Assembly (NCBI GenBank): GCA_910587005.1
Contig: CAJULB010000001.1
Span: 186,001-250,000, forward strand
Reading direction: 5' to 3'
Source of the DNA: an uncultured Christensenellaceae bacterium
GTDB lineage: Bacteria; Bacillota; Clostridia; Christensenellales; Borkfalkiaceae
Length of the DNA stretch: 64,000 bases
The notes under the pieces were generated by a model. That model was given only the letters and a program-made list of their open reading frames with translations. It was not told the origin of the DNA and did not search any database. Shown one piece after another: positions 18,422 through 26,288 of this stretch. The stretch's first letter is position 1. Every line of letters begins with the position of its first letter. The translations under genes were made by a program, and so were the position numbers.

Positions 18422-18450
18422 ATTTTAACATTTCAGAAAGTTTTTTTCAA
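18422..18450 (-). promoter_or_regulatory. Sigma-A promoter for the ACT-domain gene
   Basis: TTGAAA (18445-18450), a 17-base spacer and TAAAAT (18422-18427) on the minus strand. The predicted start is near 18415. Confidence 0.65.
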
Positions 18451-18490
18451 GCGAATACATAAACGATTTTAAAATAAGCATACTTGTTTT

Positions 18491-18865
18491 ATGAAAAAGC
18501 CGATTTCTATGATTATTGCGATTCTTACAATAAGCTGCGCCGCTTGTTTTGCGGGCTGCGCGAAAAGCCCCGACAAAAAATCGGGAACGAGCAACGGCAA
18601 CATACAGAGAATTACGGTTAAAGACGATAACCTTGACAGCGAAAAACCGTCCGACCGCGAATGTCCCGACGGTAACTGCGGACGCAGAGGCCCGCACTCG
18701 GAACGCAACAGAGCACGCCGTATACCCATCGGCGAGAATTTCACTTTTATTATTGAAATTAACCCCGATTGCAGACACGGCAAATGCCGTCCGCAGGACA
18801 AGCCCGAAAACGGCGAAACGGCTCCCGCACCCGACGACAGCGAAAACGGCACTACAACCGACTGA
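18491..18865 (+). CDS. Small hydrophilic lipoprotein, unknown function
   Basis: The 124-residue precursor has a signal peptide MKKPISMIIAILTISCAACF and a lipobox ending FAGC, so the mature protein is probably a membrane-anchored lipoprotein. The rest is low-complexity and polar, rich in Asp, Glu, Arg and Pro, with scattered Cys pairs (ECPDGNC and DCRHGKC). No domain was recognised. No clear Shine-Dalgarno sequence precedes the ATG. A good terminator follows at 18900. Antisense frames also stay open, but only this one has a signal peptide. Confidence 0.6.
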   Translation: MKKPISMIIAILTISCAACFAGCAKSPDKKSGTSNGNIQRITVKDDNLDSEKPSDRECPDGNCGRRGPHSERNRARRIPIGENFTFIIEINPDCRHGKCRPQDKPENGETAPAPDDSENGTTTD

Positions 18866-18899
18866 TTTTTTAAAACCGTACTTTTACGCAATGACAGAA

Positions 18900-18926
18900 A
18901 GCTTCCGAACATTTTGTTCGGGAGCT
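18900..18926. terminator. Terminator between lipoprotein and deaminase genes
   Basis: A 12-bp stem (AGCTTCCGAACA/TGTTCGGGAGCT) with a three-base loop is followed by TTTTAA on the plus strand. On the minus strand it could also serve the converging deaminase gene. Confidence 0.75.
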
Positions 18927-18990
18927 TTTAACTGCAACAGATTAAATTGCGCGCCTATAATTTCCCTATGGGAACTACAACACCGATGCG

Positions 18991-19506
18991 CTAATCGGAA
19001 TTGCTTTTTTTGATTGCTTCCATTTTCGCAATCAATTCTTCAAGCGGATGATATTCCCCTCCCCAGTATTCGAAAACACGCATACCATCGTCCTCCGATA
19101 CGGGACCGCACATTTCAATGTTTATATCCATTTCACTAAAAAGCTTTTCATAATCCACGCGTTTATAACCGCACGGCGTAAGCAAAGAAAATTTTTGATA
19201 AGACACTCCGTAAACCACTTTTTTAATTCCCAAAGACGCGATAGCCGACAGACAGCGCGCGCACGGCGCACAGCTTGAGTAAAACACGCACCCGCTTAAA
19301 ATTTCGTCAGAATACTTATTTGCGCACTTGTGCACAAGATTAAATTCAGCGTGCCCGAATACCCCGCGTTCACGGTCGGCAGTGTTTTCGGCTTCTTCGA
19401 GAATTTTGCCGTTATAAACGATAACCGCGCCGAAAGTATCGTAGCCCTTTTTGCCTGCGTTTACGGCAAGCTTGTAACAGCGTTTTATGTATTTTTCATG
19501 CTCCAT
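18991..19506 (-). CDS. Zinc-dependent nucleoside/cytidine deaminase family protein
   Basis: The 171-residue protein carries the deaminase zinc site: H52-A-E54 (GHAEFN) with the catalytic Glu, and P-C82-x-x-C85 (CAPCARC). This fits the CDA/dCMP/guanine deaminase superfamily. GAVIVYNGKIL is the usual beta-strand pair before the site. The exact substrate (guanine, cytidine or dCMP) is not determined. It is a single gene on its own, facing a terminator shared with the lipoprotein gene. Confidence 0.8.
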   Translation of the reverse strand: MEHEKYIKRCYKLAVNAGKKGYDTFGAVIVYNGKILEEAENTADRERGVFGHAEFNLVHKCANKYSDEILSGCVFYSSCAPCARCLSAIASLGIKKVVYGVSYQKFSLLTPCGYKRVDYEKLFSEMDINIEMCGPVSEDDGMRVFEYWGGEYHPLEELIAKMEAIKKSNSD

Positions 19507-19639
19507 AATTCCCTCCCGCGGTCGGTTATTTCGGTTAAGTTTATTATAAATGAAACACCGCCGAAAAGCAAGAATTGTTTTTTACAGCCGTAAAATGCGG
19601 TTCAACGCCTTTCTTTTTTATTAAAAATAATAAAAGATA

Positions 19640-19668
19640 TTGATTTTTTTATTTTTCGGGGCTATAAT
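19640..19668 (+). promoter_or_regulatory. Promoter giving a leaderless mRNA
   Basis: TTGATT (19640-19645), a 17-base spacer and TATAAT (19663-19668). Only six bases (ACCGTT) separate the -10 from the ATG at 19675, so the expected +1 is the A of the start codon. No Shine-Dalgarno sequence is present. Confidence 0.75.
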
Positions 19669-19674
19669 ACCGTT

Positions 19675-20145
19675 ATGAAGAAATTCAATTTTAAATTTTC
19701 AAAGACGATACTCGTCTTTATTTATATAGGTATTGCGCTGGCGATTGTGGCGTTCGGCGTAAACACATATTATATTATTGCGCACGGCGTAGGCGCCGAG
19801 GACAAGGTTTATCCCATTGTACGCTACGTTTTAATGTATTTTGTATCGGCGCTTTTGTTCGTTGTGCTGGTCAGCCTTAAAATCGCATCTTACTACACAG
19901 TTGACGAAAAGTATTTAAAGACGAGTTTCGGCGTTATAAAAAGCAAATACGAAATATCGAAAATAGAAACCATTCTTCTTGACAGAACCAACAATAAATT
20001 AAGCGTTTATTTCGAGGATAAAAGCTTTATTGTAATAGTCGTCAAGGACGAATGGTACGAAGATTTTACCGACGAAATTCTGAAAGTTAACCCGAAAATA
20101 GAATTTTCCATAAAGTCAAAAGACAGCACGGAAAACGCTGAATAA
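19675..20145 (+). CDS. Membrane protein with bacterial PH-like domain
   Basis: This 156-residue protein has two N-terminal helices (about 10-30 and 43-66), followed by a short beta-rich domain (YYTVDEKYLKTSFGVIKSKYEISKIETILL.., KSFIVIVVKD). That arrangement is typical of bacterial PH-domain families such as bPH_4. No enzymatic role is known. It is monocistronic, with a consensus promoter abutting the ATG and a strong terminator 15 bases after the stop. Confidence 0.7.
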   Translation: MKKFNFKFSKTILVFIYIGIALAIVAFGVNTYYIIAHGVGAEDKVYPIVRYVLMYFVSALLFVVLVSLKIASYYTVDEKYLKTSFGVIKSKYEISKIETILLDRTNNKLSVYFEDKSFIVIVVKDEWYEDFTDEILKVNPKIEFSIKSKDSTENAE

Positions 20146-20160
20146 TCTTAAATTAATCAA

Positions 20161-20190
20161 GCGGCGGAAGTTTTTTTAAACTTCCGCCGC
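20161..20190. terminator. Bidirectional terminator between PH-domain gene and plsY
   Basis: A perfect 13-bp stem, GCGGCGGAAGTTT paired with its complement around a TTTT loop, followed by CGTTTTTT on the plus strand. It lies between converging genes. Confidence 0.88.
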
Positions 20191-20212
20191 CGTTTTTTAC
20201 ACACTTAAATAT

Positions 20213-20965
20213 TTAAACGCGCTTGTTTTTGTGTTTTAAAACCGAAGTGCGGTGTTCCTCGCCCGCCAAAAGCCTGTAAATGTTTGTGTTGTGCCTTATC
20301 CACGTTAGAAGATTGATAACAAGAAACATCATAAATACCGAAATGATAATAGGGTTAAGTTCGGCAAGCTCGGCTTTGTATCTGACAACGAATATGCACG
20401 CCTGCCAGATTGTAAGCCCCGAAACGCCTATAAGCGAGCCCATACTGCCCCATTCGGTAAGCGCGATATACAAAAGCACAAGGCAGAAAAATACCGCCAC
20501 TATAAAAAAGTACCACCACTGCTCGCAGGGGAGCGAGAACAGAAAAAGCCCCATTGTGGAGGCAATGCCTTTACCGCCCTTAAACTTCATTGTAACGGGA
20601 AAAACGTGCCCTATTATTACGAACGTTCCGCAAAGATATCTTGCAAAGTCGGAAACGGCAATATCGGTACCCGCAAAAACGTAGTCTTTGAAAATTATCC
20701 ACGCTACAAGCGCAGGCAGACCGCCCTTTATTGCATCGCAAAAAAAGTTTATCGCGCCGATTTTAAGTCCGAAAGTGCGCGTCATATTCATACTGCCGGG
20801 ATTGCCGCTTCCCACACCGCGTATATCTGATTTTTTGAAATGCGAAATCAGCACGGCGAAATTGAAACAACCGATAAAATAGCAGACTGCCGCCGAAAGC
20901 AGAAACCAGTACCAGCTATCCGAAAACGCAAGAGTTTTTACGGCTGTATTTAAAAGAGAAATCAT
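20213..20965 (-). CDS. plsY: Acyl-phosphate:glycerol-3-phosphate acyltransferase
   Basis: PlsY acylates glycerol-3-phosphate with acyl-phosphate, the first step of membrane phospholipid synthesis. The 250-residue integral membrane protein has the three PlsY motifs: SDIRGVGSGNPGSMNMTR near residue 47, the GHVFPVTMKFKGGKGIAT loop, and a later WGSMGSL turn. It is somewhat longer than the usual 200-220, with an N-terminal addition of about 15 residues. The start overlaps the der stop by four bases (ATGA), an arrangement implying coupled translation. Confidence 0.95.
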   Translation of the reverse strand: MISLLNTAVKTLAFSDSWYWFLLSAAVCYFIGCFNFAVLISHFKKSDIRGVGSGNPGSMNMTRTFGLKIGAINFFCDAIKGGLPALVAWIIFKDYVFAGTDIAVSDFARYLCGTFVIIGHVFPVTMKFKGGKGIASTMGLFLFSLPCEQWWYFFIVAVFFCLVLLYIALTEWGSMGSLIGVSGLTIWQACIFVVRYKAELAELNPIIISVFMMFLVINLLTWIRHNTNIYRLLAGEEHRTSVLKHKNKRV

Positions 20966-22272
20966 TTTTCCGAATTCTCCCTGATTAAAAACCTTATGGG
21001 CGTACCTGAAAAATCAAAATTTTTTCTTATGACGTTTTCAAGAAAACGCTCGTATGAAAAGTGCATTAAATCGCAAGAATTTACCTTTAAAACAAATGTG
21101 GGCGGAGCCACGGCAACCTGCGAGGAATAGTAAATTTTAAGCCTTCTGCCGTTGTAGGAGGGCGGTTCATTTGCTCTGACCGTATCGGAAATCAAATCGT
21201 TCAGCGTTCCCGTGGGAATTTTGAAGTTTGCGTGCGAGAGAACTTCGTCTATAATCGCGAAAAGCTTTTCGGCGCGCTGACCCGTCTTTGCGGAAATATA
21301 TACGGACTTGAAATAGTCCATAAACTTCAAGTCCTCTTTCAGCTTTTGTTCGAACTTGTTTATGGTGTTGGTATCCTTTTCAACCAAATCCCATTTGTTC
21401 ATTACGATAACCGAGGGTTTGCCTTGCTCGTGAACGTAACCGATAATCTTTGTGTCCTGTTCGGTAAGCCCTTCGGTAGCGTCCACAACTAAAAGGCATA
21501 CGTCGGCGCGGCGAACCGCGTCAAACGCGCGGAGGACCGAATAGTACTCGATATCCTCCTCAACCTTACTTTTTTTGCGTATTCCCGCAGTGTCGATTAT
21601 GGTATATTCCTTTCCGTTATATGAAAATTTAGTATCTATCGCGTCGCGCGTGGTGCCCGCTATATCGGTTACGATTGAGCGTTCAAAGCCCAAAAGTCTG
21701 TTTACAAGACTGCTTTTGCCCGCATTCGGCTTGCCGACAACGGCAATTTTAGTGCTTTCGTCACCGGAAGTTTCGCCCTTTTCAAACCAGCTTACTGCCT
21801 CGTCCAAAACGTCGCCCACACCCGTGCCGTGCTCGGCGGAAACGGGGAACGGTTCGCCCAAGCCCAGAGAATAAAATTCGAAAATTTTGTCCTCGGAATA
21901 TTCGTCTATCTTGTTGACGACTAAAATTACGGGCTTTTTACTGCGGCGGAGCATATCCGCAACGTCGTAGTCGGAAGAAGTTAACCCCTCTTTACCGTCA
22001 ACAAACAGCAGTATAACGTGCGCGGTGTCTATGGCGACTTCCGCCTGCTTTTTGATTTCGCGCCACATAGTGTCCTCCGACCGCATTTCTATGCCGCCGG
22101 TATCTACTATAGTGAACGCCTTGCCCCGCCATTCACCGTCCGCGTAAAGTCTGTCGCGCGTGACCCCGGGCTTGTCCTTGGTTATTGAAATTTTTTTACC
22201 GACGACCTTATTGAAAAACGTGCTTTTACCTACGTTTGGTCTGCCGACTATCGCTATTAACGGATGTGCCAT
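20962..22272 (-). CDS. der: Ribosome-biogenesis GTPase Der (EngA)
   Basis: Der is a double-GTPase needed for 50S subunit maturation. The 436 residues include G-domain 1 (GRPNVGKSTFFNK, DTGG, NKID) and G-domain 2 (GKPNAGKSSLVNRL, DTAGIRKK, NKWD). A C-terminal KH-like domain carries the usual YYSSQVAVAPPTFVL block. A consensus promoter sits only nine bases before the ATG and no ribosome site is visible, so the mRNA should be leaderless or nearly so. plsY follows with a four-base overlap. Confidence 0.97.
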   Translation of the reverse strand: MAHPLIAIVGRPNVGKSTFFNKVVGKKISITKDKPGVTRDRLYADGEWRGKAFTIVDTGGIEMRSEDTMWREIKKQAEVAIDTAHVILLFVDGKEGLTSSDYDVADMLRRSKKPVILVVNKIDEYSEDKIFEFYSLGLGEPFPVSAEHGTGVGDVLDEAVSWFEKGETSGDESTKIAVVGKPNAGKSSLVNRLLGFERSIVTDIAGTTRDAIDTKFSYNGKEYTIIDTAGIRKKSKVEEDIEYYSVLRAFDAVRRADVCLLVVDATEGLTEQDTKIIGYVHEQGKPSVIVMNKWDLVEKDTNTINKFEQKLKEDLKFMDYFKSVYISAKTGQRAEKLFAIIDEVLSHANFKIPTGTLNDLISDTVRANEPPSYNGRRLKIYYSSQVAVAPPTFVLKVNSCDLMHFSYERFLENVIRKNFDFSGTPIRFLIRENSEK

Positions 22273-22281
22273 AACAACTTT

Positions 22282-22310
22282 ATTATAAATTATTGCGGAA
22301 AATTTGTAAA
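22282..22310 (-). promoter_or_regulatory. Promoter of der-plsY (near-leaderless)
   Basis: TTTACA (22305-22310), a 17-base spacer and TATAAT (22282-22287). Nine bases separate the -10 from the der ATG, predicting a 5' UTR of about 2-3 bases. Confidence 0.75.
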
Positions 22311-22328
22311 GAAAAACCGCTTATAAAA

Positions 22329-22352
22329 ATTCCCCCGAAAAAATCGGGGGAA
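22329..22352 (-). terminator. Terminator after the small membrane protein gene
   Basis: A 9-bp stem (TTCCCCCGA/TCGGGGGAA) with a five-base loop, followed on the minus strand by TTTTTATAA. Confidence 0.82.
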
Positions 22353-22372
22353 AATATTTTTTGAAAATATAC

Positions 22373-22705
22373 TCAGAATGCAAGATTTATGCCGACAAGT
22401 CCGAGAACGATAAATATTACCGCAACCCAAAAGAACGCCTGCCATACTGCGGGCTTACCGCGGGAATATCTGTAAGCGGGAATAATTGCCGCAATTATAA
22501 GCGCGATTTGCGAAACCGTGTTGCATACGCCGACCACTCTGCCCAGCCAGCCTGCCGTGCCTCCACAGAACTTTATTATTGCAATAACAAATGAAACAAC
22601 CGCCGCGATTGCCGCAATTACAAGTCCCCAAAACGCGCAGAATTTAACTATTTCGTAGTTTGACGTTGTGGTCGTGGTAGTTGTCGTCTTCTTTTTCTTT
22701 GCCAT
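22373..22705 (-). CDS. Small three-helix membrane protein with poly-Thr N-terminus
   Basis: The start is taken at the ATG at 22705 (MAKKKKTTTTTTTTSN), because GGAG lies nine bases before it and an upstream GTG would sit on top of that site. The 110-residue protein has a Lys-rich then eight-Thr leader and about three hydrophobic helices. The Gly-containing FCGGTAGWLGRVVGVCN turn is between helices 1 and 2. It has its own promoter and terminator. No family was recognised. The Thr run may be a linker or a slippage-prone tract. Confidence 0.7.
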   Translation of the reverse strand: MAKKKKTTTTTTTTSNYEIVKFCAFWGLVIAAIAAVVSFVIAIIKFCGGTAGWLGRVVGVCNTVSQIALIIAAIIPAYRYSRGKPAVWQAFFWVAVIFIVLGLVGINLAF

Positions 22706-22738
22706 AAAATACACTCCTTTAAATTTAATTTCAATTAA

Positions 22739-22767
22739 AGTATAGCAACCGAAAATTTATTTTGCAA
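22739..22767 (-). promoter_or_regulatory. Promoter of the small membrane protein gene
   Basis: TTGCAA (22762-22767), a 17-base spacer and TATACT (22739-22744). Confidence 0.7.
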
Positions 22768-22784
22768 GCGTTAAACGGGATTTT

Positions 22785-23699
22785 TTAAATTTCGTTAAGT
22801 TTACTTAAAACTTTTTTGAAATAGTCTGGAAGCGGTGCTTCAAAGCTCATTTCCTCGCCGCTTACAGGGTGCGTGAACTGCAACCGCCACGCATGCAGAA
22901 GCTGTCCGTTTAAAGTAAACTTCTGCTTTTTTACGCCGTAAACGGGGTCGCCGACCACGGGAAAGCCCATATATTTTGCGTGCACGCGTATCTGATGCGT
23001 TCTGCCTGTATGCAAATCGAAGCGGCACAGCGTAAAATTTTCCTTAAAGCGTTTTAAAACGGTGTAATCGGTTACGGCTATTTTGCCTTTTTCGGGCGGA
23101 ACAACCGCCATTTTAATTCTGTCGGTCGGGTCGCGCCCTATGTATGTTGTTACCGTTCCGCTATCCTTTTTGACAATACCCTCCAACAGCGCAAGATACG
23201 TGCGGCGGCAGGTCTTTTCTTCTATCTGTTTGGAAAGACTTAAATGCGCTTTATCGTTTTTTGCGACAACCAAAAGCCCCGAAGTATCTTTGTCTATGCG
23301 GTGGACTATTCCGGGGCGCAAAACACCGTTAATACCGCTTAAACTGTCAAGATTGTACAAAAGCGCGTTGACAAGCGTGCCCTCGGTATTGCCGTTGCCC
23401 GCGTGCACCGTCATTCCCTGCGGTTTATTGACAACCGCAACGTCTTTATCCTCGTAAACAATGTCCAGAGGGATATTTTCGGGCTTGGCGGAATATTCAA
23501 CGGCTTCGGGCAGGGTTACTTTCACCTCGTCGCCCGCGTTTACCGACTGCGAGGGCTTTGCCTTTTTGCCGTTTATCAAAACAAAACCGCCCTCGAAAAG
23601 TTTTTTGACAGCCGAGCGCGTAAAGCCGTTTAAATTTTCACTTAAAAAAACGTCGGCGCGGGCAAAGTTATCCCGCGCGGCAAATATTTCTTCATTCAT
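22785..23699 (-). CDS. RluA/RluD-family 23S rRNA pseudouridine synthase
   Basis: This enzyme isomerises uridines in large-subunit rRNA. An N-terminal S4 RNA-binding domain (ARADVFLSENLNGFTRSAVKKLFEGG) precedes the catalytic domain, with VNKPQGMTVHAG and RPGIVHRIDKDTSGLLVVAK, where the Asp of HRID is catalytic. The start is placed at the ATG at 23699 (MNEEIFAARDN). It overlaps the last eight bases of lspA, and gives about 304 residues, usual for RluD. The lspA-rluD order is common in Firmicutes. Confidence 0.93.
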   Translation of the reverse strand: MNEEIFAARDNFARADVFLSENLNGFTRSAVKKLFEGGFVLINGKKAKPSQSVNAGDEVKVTLPEAVEYSAKPENIPLDIVYEDKDVAVVNKPQGMTVHAGNGNTEGTLVNALLYNLDSLSGINGVLRPGIVHRIDKDTSGLLVVAKNDKAHLSLSKQIEEKTCRRTYLALLEGIVKKDSGTVTTYIGRDPTDRIKMAVVPPEKGKIAVTDYTVLKRFKENFTLCRFDLHTGRTHQIRVHAKYMGFPVVGDPVYGVKKQKFTLNGQLLHAWRLQFTHPVSGEEMSFEAPLPDYFKKVLSKLNEI

Positions 23700-24414
23700 T
23701 GTTATCGGTATTGTTTTGTGTACTTTCTTCCGCAACGGTATTGTTTTCGGGCGCGGAAATATTACTTTCGGAGGTTGCCGTATCTGCGGAAGCGGTTTGC
23801 GCGGCTTTTTCGGCTTCTTCCTGCGCTTTGCGCGCGGCTTGCGCGGCTTTTGCTTTTTTGGTAAGGGGAATTACCGCCCACTCGTTCAAAAACATTAAAT
23901 CCACAACGGCGAGCGCTACGCCTATTACAATCCAGAAGTCGGCTAAATTGCAGTAAGTCATTCCGCCGAACATCCAAAGCCCGAACCAGTCGCGGACGCC
24001 GCCGCCCATAATATCGGTATTCGGAATTATATTTTCAAAAAGATAAATAAATCTGTCTACAAGATTGCCTACCGCGCCCGCAATTATAAGCGAAACGGCG
24101 ATTTTAAGAACAGCCATTTTGTTAGGCATAAATATAAACGCCGCTATCATAAAGACAAGCATTACAAGCGTTGCCGTAATCAAGAGAGGCTGTCCCACGG
24201 CGGGGCTGTTGTTTAAAAAACTGAAAGCGCAGCCCTGATTTTTTATATCATGGCTGATTTCTATGAACCCGCGGATTATCACAAGCGACCAGTCGTACTT
24301 TTCTTCAAAATGTTTCGTAAGTAAATCCGCTGCGATAAGTACGGCTATTGAAATCAATAAAATTATCGTCAATACGCCGAACTGCGGTTTCAGCTTTAAT
24401 TTTTTATTAAACAT
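23692..24414 (-). CDS. lspA: Lipoprotein signal peptidase (signal peptidase II)
   Basis: LspA removes signal peptides from diacylglyceryl-modified prolipoproteins, and at least four lipoprotein genes in this window depend on it. Four transmembrane helices are visible. The two catalytic Asp motifs are GNLVDRFIYLF and YCNLADFWIVIG. At 240 residues it exceeds the usual 150-170 because of an Ala/Glu-rich, then Asn-rich, hydrophilic C-terminal tail after residue 185. A consensus promoter lies seven bases before the ATG, with no ribosome site, so the mRNA is probably leaderless. Confidence 0.93.
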   Translation of the reverse strand: MFNKKLKLKPQFGVLTIILLISIAVLIAADLLTKHFEEKYDWSLVIIRGFIEISHDIKNQGCAFSFLNNSPAVGQPLLITATLVMLVFMIAAFIFMPNKMAVLKIAVSLIIAGAVGNLVDRFIYLFENIIPNTDIMGGGVRDWFGLWMFGGMTYCNLADFWIVIGVALAVVDLMFLNEWAVIPLTKKAKAAQAARKAQEEAEKAAQTASADTATSESNISAPENNTVAEESTQNNTDNNE

Positions 24415-24421
24415 ACAACTT

Positions 24422-24450
24422 ATGATATATTATTTATTGCATTTTGTCAA
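24422..24450 (-). promoter_or_regulatory. Promoter of lspA-rluD (leaderless)
   Basis: TTGACA (24445-24450), a 17-base spacer and TATCAT (24422-24427). Seven bases separate the -10 from the lspA ATG. Confidence 0.8.
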
Positions 24451-24516
24451 TGAAGATTGGGTGAAATATGACTTAATTAACAATTTCGTACTGTTCCGTA
24501 ATATTAAAATAACCTT

Positions 24517-24546
24517 AAAAATACGCCGAAAAATTATTTCGGCGTA
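24517..24546 (-). terminator. Terminator after mazF-like gene
   Basis: A 10-bp stem (TACGCCGAAA/TTTCGGCGTA, 24522-24546) is followed on the minus strand by TTTTTAAGG, just past the stop of the EndoA gene. Confidence 0.85.
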
Positions 24547-24549
24547 AGA

Positions 24550-24897
24550 TTATTTGGTGAAGCCAAGGCTTATTAAAATAGCTTTATCCACCTGATTCAT
24601 TGTAATTTCGTTCAGCTCGCCTATGCGCTCTTTTAATCTGCGCTTATCCAGCGTGCGAATTTGTTCCAACAGTATTACGCTGTCCCTTTGAAGCCCGTAA
24701 CTTGACGAGGGCAGTTCTATATGGGTGGGAAGCTTTGCCTTGTTTATTTTGCTTGTTACCGCCGCCGCTATCACCGTGGGCGAATATTTGTTACCCACGT
24801 CGTTTTGCACAACGAGTACGGGGCGAACGCCCCCTTGCTCGCTGCCGACAACCGGCGACAAATCTGCATAGTAGAGTTCTCCGCGCTTAATAGTCAT
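24550..24897 (-). CDS. ndoA: EndoA/MazF-type mRNA endoribonuclease, no antitoxin beside it
   Basis: The start is taken at the ATG at 24897 (MTIKRGELYYADLSP), seven bases after GAGG. The 115-residue protein is a full-length PemK/MazF toxin: GSEQGGVRPVLVVQND with the catalytic Arg/Gln region, a VTSKINKAKLPTH loop, and QIRTLDKRRL. Chromosomal relatives cut mRNA at short U-rich sites. Usually an EndoAI/MazE antitoxin gene precedes it, but the 126 bases upstream hold only the terminator of the antiporter gene. Any antitoxin must therefore be elsewhere. Confidence 0.92.
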   Translation of the reverse strand: MTIKRGELYYADLSPVVGSEQGGVRPVLVVQNDVGNKYSPTVIAAAVTSKINKAKLPTHIELPSSSYGLQRDSVILLEQIRTLDKRRLKERIGELNEITMNQVDKAILISLGFTK

Positions 24898-24977
24898 TAT
24901 CAACCTCTTTATCGGCAGGGTATATTTTATTATATGTACTGCCTGCTCTTATTATTGACTTGCGCGAAAAAAAATAT

Positions 24978-25006
24978 ACCGCCGCGTACTGACTAAACGC
25001 GGCGGT
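24978..25006 (-). terminator. Terminator after antiporter gene
   Basis: A stem ACCGCCGCGT/ACGCGGCGGT with a nine-base loop is followed on the minus strand by ATATTTTTTTT. Confidence 0.85.
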
Positions 25007-25023
25007 TTTTAAATATTTTTTAC

Positions 25024-26202
25024 TTAAGCGGGAAGCCCCGGCAAATACAAAAACAGCACGTATTTATTGAGGAAAATGAAACCGTAATAGCATACGAAGC
25101 AAACAAGCATAACAATTCCCGCAATTTTTGTAAGGCTTTTTGATTTACTGCCGACCGAAAAACCGAATATAAGCAAAGCCGCCAAAAGAGAAACCGCTCC
25201 GCCAATCAGACCTTCCATTGTGAACGGAACCCCGCGCGAACCCGTGCAAAGCGCGCCCAGTCCGCCGATTAAAAGAATGTTTGCAATATTACTGCCTATT
25301 ATATTGCCCGTTGCTATGCCGACGTCGCCCTTTTTAGCCGCCGAAACGGAAGTTATAAGCTCCGGAAGAGAGGTTCCGAAAGCGACGACCGTCAAAGCGA
25401 CGATTTCGGGGTCGATGCCGATAAGGTTTATTGAAACGGTTCTTGCCGCGTTAACCACAAGCGTTGCCCCGCCTATAACCATTACAAGCCCAACAATGCT
25501 TAAAGCTATCAAAAACCATACCTTTGCAAGCAGATTTTCGTATCCGTTTTTAATTTTTGCCATAAAACCGACGTTTCCGCCGTTTGAATTACCCGCGTCG
25601 GCAACGGCGTAAGGGTCGGCAACCGAAACCGCGGTAGCCTGTTCAAGACACGCTTTTGACTGCTTTTTTGCAAGCACTATGTTGTAAGCCATAAACCCGA
25701 AATACAGAACAAGCAAAATAAGCCCGCAGTACCACGGCATTGTTGCATTGAGAAACGCTTCCCCGCTTTCAGTCGTACCGAACGAGAACGGCCCGACAAA
25801 CACGCCGAACACAAGAAAAAGTATGCTTATGAAAATGAGAAAGGGCATATCTATTATTCTGTTCGTACGCTCGGTCGGAAGCTTGCAGATTACCGCCGAC
25901 AAGCCCAGAATAAGCAGAACGTTTAAAGCGTTGCTTCCTAAAATGTTGCCCATTATAAGGTCGCCGCCTTCGGGAGTTAAAGCGTCCACTATCGTCACTG
26001 CAAGCTCCGGGGCGCTTGTACCTACCGCCACTACGGTAACGCCGATTATAAACGTTGAAATGCGCAGTTTTTTTGCGATTCCCGCCGCGCCGTCCACGAA
26101 AAAGTCCGCGCCCTTGACAAGCAGAATAAAACCGAGCGCAAGCAGAAGCAAATTTACAATCCACGTTGCCGCCGTACTGCTTAAAATCAGGTCATAGCTC
26201 AT
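25024..26202 (-). CDS. Calcium/sodium antiporter (CaCA family, YrbG-like)
   Basis: The 392-residue membrane protein has two homologous halves. Each carries the alpha-repeat signature of Na+/Ca2+ exchangers: GTSAPELAVTIVDALT..GNILGSN in the first half and FGTSLPELITSVSAAKKGD..GNIIGSN in the second. Acidic residues inside these repeats bind the cation in known structures. It has a hydrophilic central loop near residues 180-220. AAGAGGTG precedes the ATG. Upstream lies a structured leader ending in an 18-bp terminator that resembles a yybP-ykoY manganese riboswitch, so the true substrate may include Mn2+. Confidence 0.92.
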   Translation of the reverse strand: MSYDLILSSTAATWIVNLLLLALGFILLVKGADFFVDGAAGIAKKLRISTFIIGVTVVAVGTSAPELAVTIVDALTPEGGDLIMGNILGSNALNVLLILGLSAVICKLPTERTNRIIDMPFLIFISILFLVFGVFVGPFSFGTTESGEAFLNATMPWYCGLILLVLYFGFMAYNIVLAKKQSKACLEQATAVSVADPYAVADAGNSNGGNVGFMAKIKNGYENLLAKVWFLIALSIVGLVMVIGGATLVVNAARTVSINLIGIDPEIVALTVVAFGTSLPELITSVSAAKKGDVGIATGNIIGSNIANILLIGGLGALCTGSRGVPFTMEGLIGGAVSLLAALLIFGFSVGSKSKSLTKIAGIVMLVCFVCYYGFIFLNKYVLFLYLPGLPA

Positions 26203-26248
26203 TTAAACACCTCTTAAAATTTATTGACAATAGTTTTATAAAAAATAA

Positions 26249-26288
26249 AAGACCTTCAACTTAAAATCGCTTTTAAGTCGAAAGTCTT
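26249..26288 (-). terminator. Intrinsic terminator in the antiporter leader
   Basis: An 18-bp stem with two G-T pairs (26271-26288 with 26249-26266), a GCGA loop and then TTATTTTTT lie upstream of the ATG at 26202. Its 5' arm shares CTTTCGAC (26277-26284) with the closing helix of the leader fold, so only one of the two can form. Confidence 0.9.

Noticed and set aside
18469..18912. Minus-strand open frames overlapping the small lipoprotein gene
   Set aside because: They lack a signal peptide or domain and overlap the terminator. The plus-strand frame has a clear lipobox.
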